A DNA stretch of 51,237 bases from Deltaproteobacteria bacterium (GCA_016183065.1 JACPFF010000018.1:1-51237); one strand, 5' to 3'. Shown: positions 20,762-28,949, numbered from the stretch's first letter. The notes: generated from the sequence alone by a model not told the origin. Numbers and translations: made by a program.

Positions 20762-20803
20762 ATGAGAGACTTTTCCTGGCAATGGGCCGATAATGTCTTG
20801 TAG
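20762..20803 (+). CDS. Possible 13-residue leader peptide
   Basis: ATG at 20762 to TAG at 20801-20803 encodes MRDFSWQWADNVL. GGAG lies 3 bases upstream of the ATG, directly after the 13-bp palindrome. The ORF ends 13 bases before the regulator start at 20817. Two tryptophans in 13 codons recall attenuation leader peptides, but no amino-acid biosynthesis genes follow. It could equally be a translational-coupling uORF or chance. Confidence 0.3.
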   Translation: MRDFSWQWADNVL

Positions 20804-20816
20804 AAAGAGAAGGCCT

Positions 20817-21653
20817 ATGCCCGACATTTATACCTATACGGACTATCGCGCGTTTCTCCGGGATGCCTATGCCGAGGCCAAGGCGCGCTTCCCGCATTTT
20901 TCCTATCGCTATTTTGCCCGGCACGCCGGTTTTTCGTCGCCCAATTTTTTGAAGCTGGTCATTGAAGGGAAACGGAACCTTTCGGAAGAGAGTATCCCCA
21001 AGTTTGCACAGGTCTTTCAACTCAAGCGCCGCGAGCGGCGATTTTTTGAGATGCTGGTCCGCTTCAACCAGGCCAAACGCCCTGAGGAGCAGGAAGAGTG
21101 TTATCGTCGCATCTTGGAGTTCCCCGAATATTGTCGGGCCCAGGAACTTGTGCAGGAGCAGTATGAGTATCTCACGCACTGGTACTATCCGGTGATTCAG
21201 GAACTCATTGTGTTGCCGGATTTTGAGGAGAGCGGTGAATGGGTCGCCGGACGTTTGCGCCATCAGGTGACGCCGGTGCAGGCGCGCAAGGCCCTGGAGG
21301 TCCTGGAACGCTTGGGCCTCGTGGCCCGGACTGCGGATGGTCTCCTGCAGCCCACGCAGCAGCATATCACCACCGGCGACTTTCCGCGCGCGGCTGCAGC
21401 CTACCGATATCATGAAGAGATGATGGCGCGGGCCCTCGACGCGCTTCATGCACAGCCGGCATCGCAGCGCGAATACGGCGGGCTGACACTCTCCGTCAAC
21501 GAAGAGCAGCTCAAGCGACTCAAGACCGCCATCCGCGATTTTCGGCGTGTGGTGTTGAACGTGGTCTCGCCGGGAACGGCGCGGGCCACCGCGGTCTACC
21601 AGCTCAATATCCAATTGTTCGGTCATACGAATTTTCCCGGAGGCGAATCATGA
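20817..21653 (+). CDS. TIGR02147-family (DUF4423) regulator-like protein
   Basis: 278 residues. The N-terminus IYTYTDYRAFLRDAYAEAKA is the hallmark of this family, first noted as paralogues in Fibrobacter and frequent in Bdellovibrio and delta-type genomes. A helix-turn-helix-like segment follows (YFARHAGFSSPNFLKLVIEG, about 34-53), then a winged-helix middle and a helical C-terminal domain. Members are thought to be DNA-binding regulators of adjacent secreted or lipoprotein genes; direct proof is scarce. The ATG at 20817 has AGAAGG 3 bases upstream. The stop overlaps the next gene's ATG (ATGA at 21650-21653), tying it to the downstream lipoproteins. Confidence 0.85.
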   Translation: MPDIYTYTDYRAFLRDAYAEAKARFPHFSYRYFARHAGFSSPNFLKLVIEGKRNLSEESIPKFAQVFQLKRRERRFFEMLVRFNQAKRPEEQEECYRRILEFPEYCRAQELVQEQYEYLTHWYYPVIQELIVLPDFEESGEWVAGRLRHQVTPVQARKALEVLERLGLVARTADGLLQPTQQHITTGDFPRAAAAYRYHEEMMARALDALHAQPASQREYGGLTLSVNEEQLKRLKTAIRDFRRVVLNVVSPGTARATAVYQLNIQLFGHTNFPGGES

Positions 21654-22174
21654 ACGGATGGATCACCCCGTGGCGCCGGATGGTTGCGCTCGTCCTTTTG
21701 AGCGGTGCCGTGCTTGTCGGATGCGGCGCAGGGACCGATGTGGGGAATCCCGGTGAGCAGTCATCACCGGCAAGCACCGAGCAGGCCGGTCGCGATGACT
21801 TTGTCGGGGATTATGAGGCGGAGGCGGCGACAGAAACTGACACGGTCAACACCGACGATCTTCCGGAAGCGAGCTCACCAGGGGATGGCGGAACCTCGCT
21901 TCCCACCTGCTCGACCTTTACCGGTGCCACGCAGGCGATTGTTGCGCTGTCCGATGCCACAGGCGTGCTCCTCTTCAATTTCTTCAATTATGACGGCATG
22001 ACGAACCCTGCGTCAGGGGATGTGATCAACGGTATCTTAACGACCGATGCCACAGGGACGAGCGTTTCATTGGCATGCACGGGTCTCTTTGCCAGCGCAA
22101 CGTTGACGATGACGTGTGAAGTCACCACGGCGACCGGTACCTCGCAGTGTGAATTGGTCTTGAATCAACAATAG
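21650..22174 (+). CDS. Small secreted lipoprotein linked to the regulator
   Basis: 174 residues. Signal peptide MNGWITPWRRMVALVLLSGA ends in the lipobox LVGC, with Cys25 as the lipidation site. The next residues GAGTDVGNPG resemble a Gly/Thr...GNP start that I associate with lipoproteins next to TIGR02147 genes (recalled, not checked). An acidic Ser/Thr/Glu linker covers residues about 35-75. A C-terminal domain of about 90 residues contains several cysteines (CSTF, ACTG, TCEV, QCEL) that could form disulfides. Function is unknown. It is translationally coupled to the regulator and 22 bases upstream of the beta-propeller gene. Confidence 0.8.
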   Translation: MNGWITPWRRMVALVLLSGAVLVGCGAGTDVGNPGEQSSPASTEQAGRDDFVGDYEAEAATETDTVNTDDLPEASSPGDGGTSLPTCSTFTGATQAIVALSDATGVLLFNFFNYDGMTNPASGDVINGILTTDATGTSVSLACTGLFASATLTMTCEVTTATGTSQCELVLNQQ

Positions 22175-22196
22175 GGGGAGAAGGAGGAAGTGATTT

Positions 22197-24140
22197 ATGG
22201 AGCGGACAAAAAAGTGGAGAGTGATCATTGCTATCTCTCTGGCGGCCTGCGGCAGTGAGCAGATCGATACACCCAAGGGGGGGACGCCACTCCCCAGCCT
22301 CGATCCCGCCGGTCTTGCGCTGCAGAAGAGCGATGGGGCAACGCTGCTGGCCGCCATACAGGCAACAGCGCTCGAAGAAGTGGATGCCCTAGAGTGCTAC
22401 GACGTGAAAGTCATGTATGATGACATGCCGACGGTCGGTGCGCCTGTCGCAACCGCGACCGATTCCGGCGAGGGGACCAGTGCCGTACCGCTGATCAATA
22501 CCGATACCAACAATCAGGAGGCGAATGTGGAGGAGGGCGACCAGTTCAAGGTCCGCAATGACCTCGCCTTTTCCCTCTCGCACAAGGCGTCTGGACTGCA
22601 TATCCTCCGGATCTGGCCGGCATCACAGTTTCACAAGATCGGTTTTCTCCCCCTCGACATCGATGCCTGGGGAGATGCCATGATGGTCGTCACCGACGGG
22701 CGGGTTGTCGTCATCGGAGAGCGGTGGATCAACAATCAGGTGGTCTCGACCATCCATTTGATCAATGTCAAAGACCCCACCAAACCGGTGTTGATGGACA
22801 CCGTCACCTATGAAGGACTGATGCCACAGGCATTACGACGGATTGACGGCCGCGTCGTGGCCGTCCTGACCGGGAACCTGAAAATCGCTCCCACGGTGGG
22901 CTTTAAACCCTATACCGATGATTGCGAGAAAACGCTTGACACAAAACGCGCGCAGCTCCGGGAGACGGTCAATGCCCACGGTCTCACGGACTGGCTCCCC
23001 AAGCGTGTGGTCGATGGCGATGTCTATCTCAACGAGTTGCGCGGTTCCAAGGTCTTGAGCGTAGTAACGTTTGCCATCGATGCCGCGAAAATTGGGGACC
23101 ACATCTCGTCGGTGGTTGGCGATAGCACCATCACCTATATGTCGCCCACCGGGGTCTTTGCGGCGCAAAATGTCCCGGCATCGCATATGGAAACGGACAT
23201 CGAGAGCACGGCGATCCACCATTTTGACATCGCCGGAACGGCGGCAGAGTACCGCGGTACCGGTGTGGTCAACGGATGGCTCCTGAATCAATTTGCGATG
23301 AGCGAGTTCGACGGCACACTCCGCGTGGCAACGACCATTGGGCATGTCGGCAAGACCGATGATCTCTCGACGAACACGGTGTATACGTTTGATACCACCA
23401 CCACGAATCTCCCGCTGATCGGTGCATTGGAAGGGCTTGCACAGGGTGAACAGATCTACGCCGTGCGGTTCATCCGGGAGATGGGGTATGTCGTGACCTT
23501 CAAAAAGGTCGATCCGCTTTTTGTGATCGACCTGCACGATCCCGCGCATCCTGCGGTGACCGGAGAGCTCAAAGTCCCGGGCTACTCCACCTATCTCCAT
23601 CCATTGGGGACCGATCAACTGATCGGTTTGGGGAAGGATGCCGAGGATATGGGCGAGTTTGCCTGGTACCAGGGACTCAAACTCTCGATCTTCGATGTGC
23701 GGCAGGATATCGCGCCTTCGGAGATGGCGTCGCTCATTATCGGCGGGCGCGGCTCCGATTCGCCCGCATTGTATGATCATCATGCCTTTACCTTTGATGC
23801 AGTACGCAACCTCCTGGCCCTGCCGCTCTCTCTCTACGAGAAAAATGCCGCCGGCGGGTCCGCGTATGGGAAATTTCTCTACAATGGATTGCATCTCTAC
23901 AAGGTCTCCGCAGGGACCGGATTCACGTTGGTCGGGACGATTCAGGAGGTCAACGGCGTGTATGGGGATCTGATCGAACGGACGGCCATTGTCGGCACCG
24001 CCGACAATGCTGCCGTGATTGCCGTTGGAGCGGACCAGATCGAATTGTATTCGATCGGCGATACTCTCACATTAGTGGGTGTTGTCACATTGGAGCCTGC
24101 GCCAGTGAAAGCGGTTGCCGTGGATGCCATGACGCTGTAG
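22197..24140 (+). CDS. Beta-propeller domain lipoprotein
   Basis: 647 residues. A short signal peptide leads to lipobox SLAAC (Cys18). Residues about 85-120 contain NTDTNNQEANVEEGDQFKVR, matching the start of the secreted beta-propeller family (PF09826), whose hallmark is a TNVQ-type, VDE-D-VKTDG-like segment. The rest shows repeated blades with IHLINVKDPTKP, FVIDLHDPAHPAV and LSIFDV. Such proteins are extracellular or surface, and their ligand is mostly unknown. It forms a three-gene cassette with the TIGR02147 regulator and the small lipoprotein, which suggests a regulated surface structure. Confidence 0.85.
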   Translation: MERTKKWRVIIAISLAACGSEQIDTPKGGTPLPSLDPAGLALQKSDGATLLAAIQATALEEVDALECYDVKVMYDDMPTVGAPVATATDSGEGTSAVPLINTDTNNQEANVEEGDQFKVRNDLAFSLSHKASGLHILRIWPASQFHKIGFLPLDIDAWGDAMMVVTDGRVVVIGERWINNQVVSTIHLINVKDPTKPVLMDTVTYEGLMPQALRRIDGRVVAVLTGNLKIAPTVGFKPYTDDCEKTLDTKRAQLRETVNAHGLTDWLPKRVVDGDVYLNELRGSKVLSVVTFAIDAAKIGDHISSVVGDSTITYMSPTGVFAAQNVPASHMETDIESTAIHHFDIAGTAAEYRGTGVVNGWLLNQFAMSEFDGTLRVATTIGHVGKTDDLSTNTVYTFDTTTTNLPLIGALEGLAQGEQIYAVRFIREMGYVVTFKKVDPLFVIDLHDPAHPAVTGELKVPGYSTYLHPLGTDQLIGLGKDAEDMGEFAWYQGLKLSIFDVRQDIAPSEMASLIIGGRGSDSPALYDHHAFTFDAVRNLLALPLSLYEKNAAGGSAYGKFLYNGLHLYKVSAGTGFTLVGTIQEVNGVYGDLIERTAIVGTADNAAVIAVGADQIELYSIGDTLTLVGVVTLEPAPVKAVAVDAMTL

Positions 24141-24161
24141 CAGTGCCGCGCGATCCAGCCG

Positions 24162-24202
24162 CACCGCGGGACGACGGATGCAGCCTCTGTTGTCCCGCGG
24201 TG
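24162..24202. terminator. Hairpin between convergent genes
   Basis: CACCGCGGGAC (24162-24172) and GTCCCGCGGTG (24192-24202) are perfect 11-bp arms around a 19-base loop. The hairpin lies between the stop of the beta-propeller gene and the 3' end of the minus-strand gene at 24218. There is no U-tract on either strand, so efficient intrinsic termination is uncertain. Confidence 0.4.
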
Positions 24203-24217
24203 TCTTGCGCATGGGGC

Positions 24218-24580
24218 TCAATGGAGCAGCGCGGGCATGCTCTCTTTCGCTGGTCTGACGTGCGTGGTCCAGAATTCGAGATGATCGCCGTCGTGCAGGA
24301 GATCGAGCATCTCCGGGGCACGGCCATTGAGCGTGAAGGCGAGCGTGCCGGGTGGACAGTGGCGCTCAATCTCGGGGTGATTGGCCAGCCAGCAGCTGAA
24401 AAAATCGCCGAAGAAGGCCCCGCGTTGGGAAATGAGGACGGCCTGCTGGTACCCTGTGACGTCGGCGACGGTAGCATCGCACTGGATGGTCAGTGTGATA
24501 GGGCGGATCGATCGCGCTGTTTTCCGTGCGGGCAACCGGGTCCGCGTGGTCGATCGACAGGGTTTACGTCTCGTGCGCAT
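24218..24580 (-). CDS. Small unknown protein with ubiquitin-like C-terminal pattern
   Basis: 120 residues from the ATG at 24580. A near-perfect Shine-Dalgarno (AAGGAGGT) sits about 5 bases upstream and fixes both start and strand. The N-terminal 35 residues are very basic (RTRRKPCRSTTRTRLPARKT). The C-terminal stretch LAFTLNGRAPEMLDLLHDGD followed by HLEFW has the NG..P...L.DGD spacing of beta-grasp folds such as TGS, ThiS or MoaD. However, it lacks a terminal Gly-Gly. I do not recognise a named family. It is convergent with the beta-propeller gene. Confidence 0.65.
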   Translation of the reverse strand: MRTRRKPCRSTTRTRLPARKTARSIRPITLTIQCDATVADVTGYQQAVLISQRGAFFGDFFSCWLANHPEIERHCPPGTLAFTLNGRAPEMLDLLHDGDHLEFWTTHVRPAKESMPALLH

Positions 24581-24752
24581 CAGCACCTCCTTGAAATGGA
24601 CGGAGAAGAGCAAGGGCCATGCCAGAATGATTATGTAGCCATATCAACGAGTTCTGCATGGAACACATTGAGGGTGGATGTGTCGCACTGTCGCGATGTC
24701 CAACACGGATGGTCACGAATCGGTCGTTGCATGGCCACTCAGGTGAAGCCTC

Positions 24753-24800
24753 CGTCTCAGGGTGCCACGGGTGTGGGTCCACGGGGTCCCACGAGAAATC
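24753..24800 (+). repeat. Degenerate mosaic hairpin repeat fragment
   Basis: CAGGGTGCCACGGG at 24759-24772 and the following ACGGGGTCCCACGAG match the terminal module at 191-224 (CAGGGTGCCACGGGC...GTGGGGCCCCAC), but the stem is no longer well paired. It lies in the roughly 300-base spacer between divergent genes at 24580 (minus) and 24880 (plus). I see nothing else recognisable in that spacer. Confidence 0.6.
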
Positions 24801-24879
24801 GTCAATCCAATTGACAGCAATCGATCCATAGCCATAGGGTCCCCCAGTCATCGATATTGACCCATGCCAAGGAGGGCAT

Positions 24880-25428
24880 ATGCGTCGAGGGTTCTTAGCG
24901 TTAGCAGTGATGCTCATGAGTGGATCCGTGTTGGCAGAGACCACCCCGATTCTGACGAATCTTCAGGGGGGGCAGTTCACCGGGACGATCAAGTCCTATG
25001 TCTCGAAGGCGATCGATGGGAAGAAGGGCGACTTGACCGTGAAGAAGACCCCGGAGGGAACGCTCATGAGCTTTAAACTCCAGGGGGCGGCGGGTCAGGA
25101 ACGTGAGGAGTGGTTGGTGCAGGGTGATACGCTCATCCAGCGCGAATTTGACGCCGCAGGGAAGATGACGCGGACCTATACGGCGAACATCGCCCCATCG
25201 CGGCCCATGAGTGCCAAAGAGGCGACCTTTGCCATCCATTGCACAGACAAGGCCAAGAATGTCTGCGATGCCGGCATCGACAACCGGAATTCCTGGACGA
25301 TCACCGCGGATGCAAATCGTGTGACATACACGGTGTGGGGGATCGAGAAGAAAGAGGATCAGGTCAATCCAAGTGCCCCGGTCGTCAAGCGGCATGAGTT
25401 CATGTTCACGACCCCGAGTGCAAAATAG
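24880..25428 (+). CDS. Secreted/periplasmic protein of unknown function
   Basis: 182 residues. A clear signal peptide MRRGFLALAVMLMSGSVLA is likely cleaved before Glu20. The mature part is a beta-rich domain (GDLTVKKTPEGTLMSFKLQG, VKRHEFMFTTPSAK) with a single Cys pair (IHCTD and NVCDAG, about 30 residues from the C-terminus of the fold core) that could form a disulfide. AAGGAGG lies upstream of the ATG at good spacing. It stands alone and is followed by a strong terminator hairpin. I do not recognise the family. Confidence 0.7.
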   Translation: MRRGFLALAVMLMSGSVLAETTPILTNLQGGQFTGTIKSYVSKAIDGKKGDLTVKKTPEGTLMSFKLQGAAGQEREEWLVQGDTLIQREFDAAGKMTRTYTANIAPSRPMSAKEATFAIHCTDKAKNVCDAGIDNRNSWTITADANRVTYTVWGIEKKEDQVNPSAPVVKRHEFMFTTPSAK

Positions 25429-25459
25429 TTTTTGATACAGGCATCAGGCGTTGTGCAGA

Positions 25460-25487
25460 GGGCCGGTGATCACACCGGCCCTTTGTG
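25460..25487. terminator. Bidirectional terminator-like hairpin
   Basis: GGGCCGGTG (25460-25468), loop ATCA, CACCGGCCC (25473-25481), then TTTGTG. The stem is a perfect 9 bp and very GC-rich. It lies between the convergent plus-strand secreted gene and the 3' end of the SUF/mrp operon. The U-run is short. Confidence 0.65.
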
Positions 25488-25531
25488 CATCACGGGGTCT
25501 GCCGATTTTCATAGCCGGCGCGTTTTTTGAC

Positions 25532-26599
25532 TTATCCTGCAGCCTCCGCCGTCTCCATCTGCCGGGTGCTGAGCGCGGCAGCAACACGGCCGGCGATGGC
25601 CTGATAGGCCTTGGCGGCCTCCGAGTCCGGGTGCGCGAAGACGATTGGTTCTCCGGCATCGCAATCGAGGGCGACCATGGGGTCGATCGGTATGGCGCCG
25701 AGGAAGGGGACGTGATGGATCTGCGCCGCACGTTCGGTCCCCCCTTGCCGGAAGATGGCGCTCTCCCGATGACAATGGGGACAGCAAAACGCGCTCATGT
25801 TTTCCACAAAACCCAAGACCGGAACCTGGACCTCCTGAAACATCTTGAGCCCTTTACTCGCGATCTGGATGCTCACCTCTTGCGGTGTGGTAATGATCAC
25901 CGCACCGGTCAATGGGACGGATTGTGTAATCGTCAGTTGGGCATCACCGGTGCCGGGCGGCAAATCGATGAAAAAATAATCGAGCACACCCCACGCGACT
26001 TGGCCCAGGAGTTGGTTCAAGACGTTGTGCACCATGGGCCCCCGCCAGATTACGGGCGTATCGTCGGTGACCATGAATCCGAGCGAGAAAACCTTCATGC
26101 CATGCAGCTCCAGCGGTATCAGCCGATTCTGCGCATCGACAGAGAGTGTGGGATGGAGGGCCCCCAACATTTTCGGGAGGCTCGGCCCGTAAATATCGGC
26201 ATCGAGCACGCCAACCATGGCACCACTCTGTGCCATGGCGCATGCGAGATTGGCCGTGAGCGTCGATTTGCCGACACCCCCTTTGCCGCTGGCAATCGCG
26301 ATGATGTTTTTGACGTCGGGAAGTAGTGGGGTTGGCTGGGACCGGGCGCTCGCGCGCACATTGGCCGTGAACTGGACCGCGACGTCGGTCACACCGGGCA
26401 GTGCCAGGACGCATTGTGTTGCCAGCGTGCGAAAATGTTCTTTCACCGGACACGCTGGCGTCGTCAACTCAATCGTGAATGTCACACGGCCGCCGTCGAT
26501 GCGGAGATCCTTCACGAATCCGAGCGAGACGATGTCCCGGTGGAGGTCCGGGTCCTCGATCGACCGTAAGGCCTGCACGATGTCTGCTTCCATCACCAT
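25532..26599 (-). CDS. mrp: Mrp/ApbC-type Fe-S carrier P-loop ATPase
   Basis: 355 residues. The N-terminal MIP18/DUF59-like domain (1-85) is followed by a deviant Walker A GKGGVGKST (105-113). Next come the Walker A' region VLDADIYGPS and IDLPPGTGDAQLT, with the carrier motif CPHC at 273-276. These proteins hold and transfer [4Fe-4S] clusters to target enzymes in the cytoplasm. The start codon overlaps the stop of the sufT-like gene (TGATG). It is the last gene of the SUF operon, just the place for a downstream cluster carrier. Assignment is secure; clients are unknown. Confidence 0.95.
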   Translation of the reverse strand: MVMEADIVQALRSIEDPDLHRDIVSLGFVKDLRIDGGRVTFTIELTTPACPVKEHFRTLATQCVLALPGVTDVAVQFTANVRASARSQPTPLLPDVKNIIAIASGKGGVGKSTLTANLACAMAQSGAMVGVLDADIYGPSLPKMLGALHPTLSVDAQNRLIPLELHGMKVFSLGFMVTDDTPVIWRGPMVHNVLNQLLGQVAWGVLDYFFIDLPPGTGDAQLTITQSVPLTGAVIITTPQEVSIQIASKGLKMFQEVQVPVLGFVENMSAFCCPHCHRESAIFRQGGTERAAQIHHVPFLGAIPIDPMVALDCDAGEPIVFAHPDSEAAKAYQAIAGRVAAALSTRQMETAEAAG

Positions 26600-26952
26600 C
26601 AGAAGATTCCCAGCATCATCTTGACGTCGTCATTGGCCATGGTTTTGGGATCCCACGGTGGATTGAAGGTGAGCTCAACCTTGACATCGCGGATCCCCTC
26701 CAGGCGCTGAATGGCGGCATGGACATCTTGCATGATCTGCGGTCCCAATGGGCACATCGGGCTGGTCAGGGTCATGAGGATGTGAGCCACACCGGCGTCG
26801 ATCATCTTCGTGTCGTAGATCAGTCCCAAGTCGACGATCGACAATCCGATTTCAGGGTCGATCACGGGTTCCAGTGCCCTGCGGAGCATGTCAGGCGTCG
26901 GTTGCGGCCCTTCAGTAGCTGAAGGAGACGTGTTGTGCGGTATGTGCATCAT
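26599..26952 (-). CDS. sufT: SufT-like MIP18/DUF59 Fe-S assembly factor
   Basis: 117 residues. The core MLRRALEPVIDPEIGLSIVDLG, LTSPMCPLGPQIMQDV (with the conserved Cys, about residue 67) and VELTFNPPWDPKTM are typical of the MIP18/PaaD/SufT family, which assists Fe-S maturation. The first 20 residues are Pro/Ser-rich and may not be needed; a later start is possible. It overlaps sufU by about 40 bases and mrp by one base, so it is firmly inside the SUF operon. SufT rather than PaaD is inferred from context. Confidence 0.9.
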   Translation of the reverse strand: MMHIPHNTSPSATEGPQPTPDMLRRALEPVIDPEIGLSIVDLGLIYDTKMIDAGVAHILMTLTSPMCPLGPQIMQDVHAAIQRLEGIRDVKVELTFNPPWDPKTMANDDVKMMLGIF

Positions 26953-27373
26953 GATGTTTCATCCCTTCCTGCAAGGTCGTCCATGGCAAAAGCACGCATT
27001 TGATGCGGACCGGAAATTTTTTGACCCCCTCCATCACCTCGATATCGCCCATCCTCAGATGGGTCGGGAGCGCTGCCCCATGCATCATGTCGAGCACGGC
27101 CTGCGCCATGTGCTGCACCGTGTCCAGCGGCTGTTGCGTCATGCTCTCCGCCAGCATCGAGGCGGAGGCCATGCAGAGGGCACAGCCATGTCCATCCCAC
27201 CGAAGCTGCACAATACGCTCCCCGTCGAGTGTAACATAGAGGGTCAACTCATCCCCGCAGAGCGGGTTTTTTCCTTCGGCAATAATCGTCGCATCGTGCA
27301 GAATCCCCTTGCCACGCGGTGATTTGAAATGATCGAGAATCACATCCCGATACAATTCGTCGAGTCCATTCAT
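26912..27373 (-). CDS. sufU: SufU/IscU-type scaffold or sulfur acceptor
   Basis: 153 residues from the ATG at 27373, which overlaps the sufS stop (ATGA). The opening LDELYRDVILDHFKSPRGKG is typical. Metal or cluster ligands Cys39 (with Asp41 in LCGDELTL), Cys64 (GCALCMASASML) and Cys126 (KCVLLPW) are all present, in the SufU spacing. SufU accepts persulfide sulfur from SufS. The C-terminal 20 residues beyond KH are His-rich and overlap the next gene. The pairing with SufS instead of SufE is common outside enterobacteria. Confidence 0.92.
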   Translation of the reverse strand: MNGLDELYRDVILDHFKSPRGKGILHDATIIAEGKNPLCGDELTLYVTLDGERIVQLRWDGHGCALCMASASMLAESMTQQPLDTVQHMAQAVLDMMHGAALPTHLRMGDIEVMEGVKKFPVRIKCVLLPWTTLQEGMKHHDAHTAQHVSFSY

Positions 27374-28653
27374 GAGGCGACCCCGAAAAATTGCTGTGTC
27401 CGCTCCAGCGCGCTGATGAAGAGATCGATTTCTTCGAAGGTGTTGTAAAAAGCAATGCTGGCGCGATTCGTCGCCGCGACACCAAGCCGCCGCATGAGCG
27501 GTTGGCAACAATGGTGTCCAGCGCGAATGGCGACGCCCTCGAAATCGAGGGCCTGACTGACATCATGCGGATGGATCCCCTTCACGTTGAAGGCGATCAC
27601 GGCATCGCGCAGGTCTTCCAGACCCGGACCGTAGATCGTCACCTTTTTCATGGCCGCGAGGCGCTGCGCCGCATAGCGCGTGAGTTGCTCTTCATGCGCC
27701 CAGATTTTGTCCATTCCGATGGTCGCCAGATAATCGAGAGCCACGCGAAACGCGATGACGTCCGCAATGTTCGGTGTCCCGGCCTCGAACTTGTGCGGGA
27801 TCTCGGCCCACGTGGAATGCGTGAGCTCCACGGTATGGATCATCTCGCCCCCGCCCAGAAAGGGCGGCATCTGTTCGAGATGTTCCGCCTTGCCGTACAA
27901 AATGCCGACCCCCGTGGGGCCGCACATCTTGTGCGCTGAGAAGGCGAGAAAATCGCAATCGAACTCTGCCACCGAGAGCGGCCGGTGCGCGGCGCCCTGC
28001 GCGGCATCAATCACGGCAACCGCTCCCACGGCGTGGGCGCGCTGGATCAGTTCGCGCACGGGGGTGATCGTTCCCATCACGTTGGAGAGCATGGTGAATG
28101 CGACAATCTTGGTGCGGGGACCGATCAACGTATCGATGCGCGACAGGTCAAGAGCGCCGGTGGCAACAACGGGGATGAACCGGAGCACGGCGCCCCGTTC
28201 CTTGGCGATGAGCTGCCACGGAATGAGATTGCTGTGGTGCTCCATTTCCGTGAGGAGGATTTCATCGCCCGGTTGCAAGGTGGCCCGTCCATAACTCTGG
28301 GCGACCAGGTTCAGCGCTTCTGTCGCGTTGCGGGTAAAGATGACCTCCCGCGACGAACGCGCACCGATAAATGTCGCGACCCGTTTGCGGGTTTCCTCAT
28401 AGGCGAGGGTCGCCTGTTCGGCAAGATAATGGAGTCCCCGATGGATATTGGCATTGCTCTGCGCATAATAGTGCGTGAGGGCGTCGATCACGCACTGCGG
28501 GGTCTGGCTCGTCGCCGCATTATCGAGATAGACGAGTGGTTTGCCCCGGACCGTGGTCTGCAAAATCGGAAAGTCGCGGCGTATGGCGCGGATATCAAAC
28601 GGCATCGGGGGCGTTGCCGCCTTGACTTCTGTGTTAGCAATCGAGATCGACAT
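27370..28653 (-). CDS. sufS: Cysteine desulfurase SufS
   Basis: 427 residues; a type II PLP-dependent cysteine desulfurase supplying sulfur for Fe-S clusters. The PLP lysine is Lys242 in SAHKMCGPTG. The catalytic Cys382 is in RAGHHCCQPLM, with an unusual second Cys next to it where most have Ala. The start LDNAATSQTP region (43-52) is canonical. It overlaps the Rieske gene by 20 bases at its start and sufU by 4 bases at its end, so translation is coupled. It acts in the cytoplasm with SufU and SufBCD. Confidence 0.95.
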   Translation of the reverse strand: MSISIANTEVKAATPPMPFDIRAIRRDFPILQTTVRGKPLVYLDNAATSQTPQCVIDALTHYYAQSNANIHRGLHYLAEQATLAYEETRKRVATFIGARSSREVIFTRNATEALNLVAQSYGRATLQPGDEILLTEMEHHSNLIPWQLIAKERGAVLRFIPVVATGALDLSRIDTLIGPRTKIVAFTMLSNVMGTITPVRELIQRAHAVGAVAVIDAAQGAAHRPLSVAEFDCDFLAFSAHKMCGPTGVGILYGKAEHLEQMPPFLGGGEMIHTVELTHSTWAEIPHKFEAGTPNIADVIAFRVALDYLATIGMDKIWAHEEQLTRYAAQRLAAMKKVTIYGPGLEDLRDAVIAFNVKGIHPHDVSQALDFEGVAIRAGHHCCQPLMRRLGVAATNRASIAFYNTFEEIDLFISALERTQQFFGVAS

Positions 28654-28948
28654 AGAGGGTTGCCCCTTCCTCCTTCACCGCATACGTTTTCACGGGTGCT
28701 GTGGCCGGTAGCTGGGTCACTCCCCCTGTGCGAATGTCGAAGCGGGCGCCATGGGCGCAACATTCGATTTCATATCCCTCCAACATACCGTCGGCGAGGG
28801 AAAACTCCGCGTGCGTGCAGGTGTCATCAAACGCAAAGCATTCTCCATGTCTCCGAGCAATGGCAATGACTTTGCCTCCGCATTCGTAGCGCACAATGTC
28901 ACCCTCGGCAATGGCATCTGCCCGGCCCATGGCCTCCCAGCGGCTCAT
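28634..28948 (-). CDS. Rieske [2Fe-2S] ferredoxin-like protein
   Basis: 104 residues from the ATG at 28948, one base after the sufD stop. The Rieske ligands are CTH (Cys44, His46) and CCAH (Cys63, His66), with the usual spacing. It resembles the small ferredoxin subunits of aromatic dioxygenases (NirD/HcaC type). Its embedding between sufD and sufS, with overlap on both sides, is also seen in other SUF operons. There it may supply electrons or report cluster status; the role is inferred. The domain is intact. Confidence 0.92.
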   Translation of the reverse strand: MSRWEAMGRADAIAEGDIVRYECGGKVIAIARRHGECFAFDDTCTHAEFSLADGMLEGYEIECCAHGARFDIRTGGVTQLPATAPVKTYAVKEEGATLYVDLDC

Positions 28949-28949
28949 C

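Noticed and set aside
20715-21626. 303-codon minus-strand open frame
   Set aside because: Antisense to the TIGR02147 gene and ends in the palindrome cluster; no domain pattern.
24143-24814. 223-codon plus-strand open frame
   Set aside because: The opposite strand has an ideal ribosome-binding site and a domain-like protein; this frame also runs into repeat sequence.
25451-26326. 291-codon plus-strand open frame
   Set aside because: Antisense shadow of mrp, and it begins inside the terminator hairpin.
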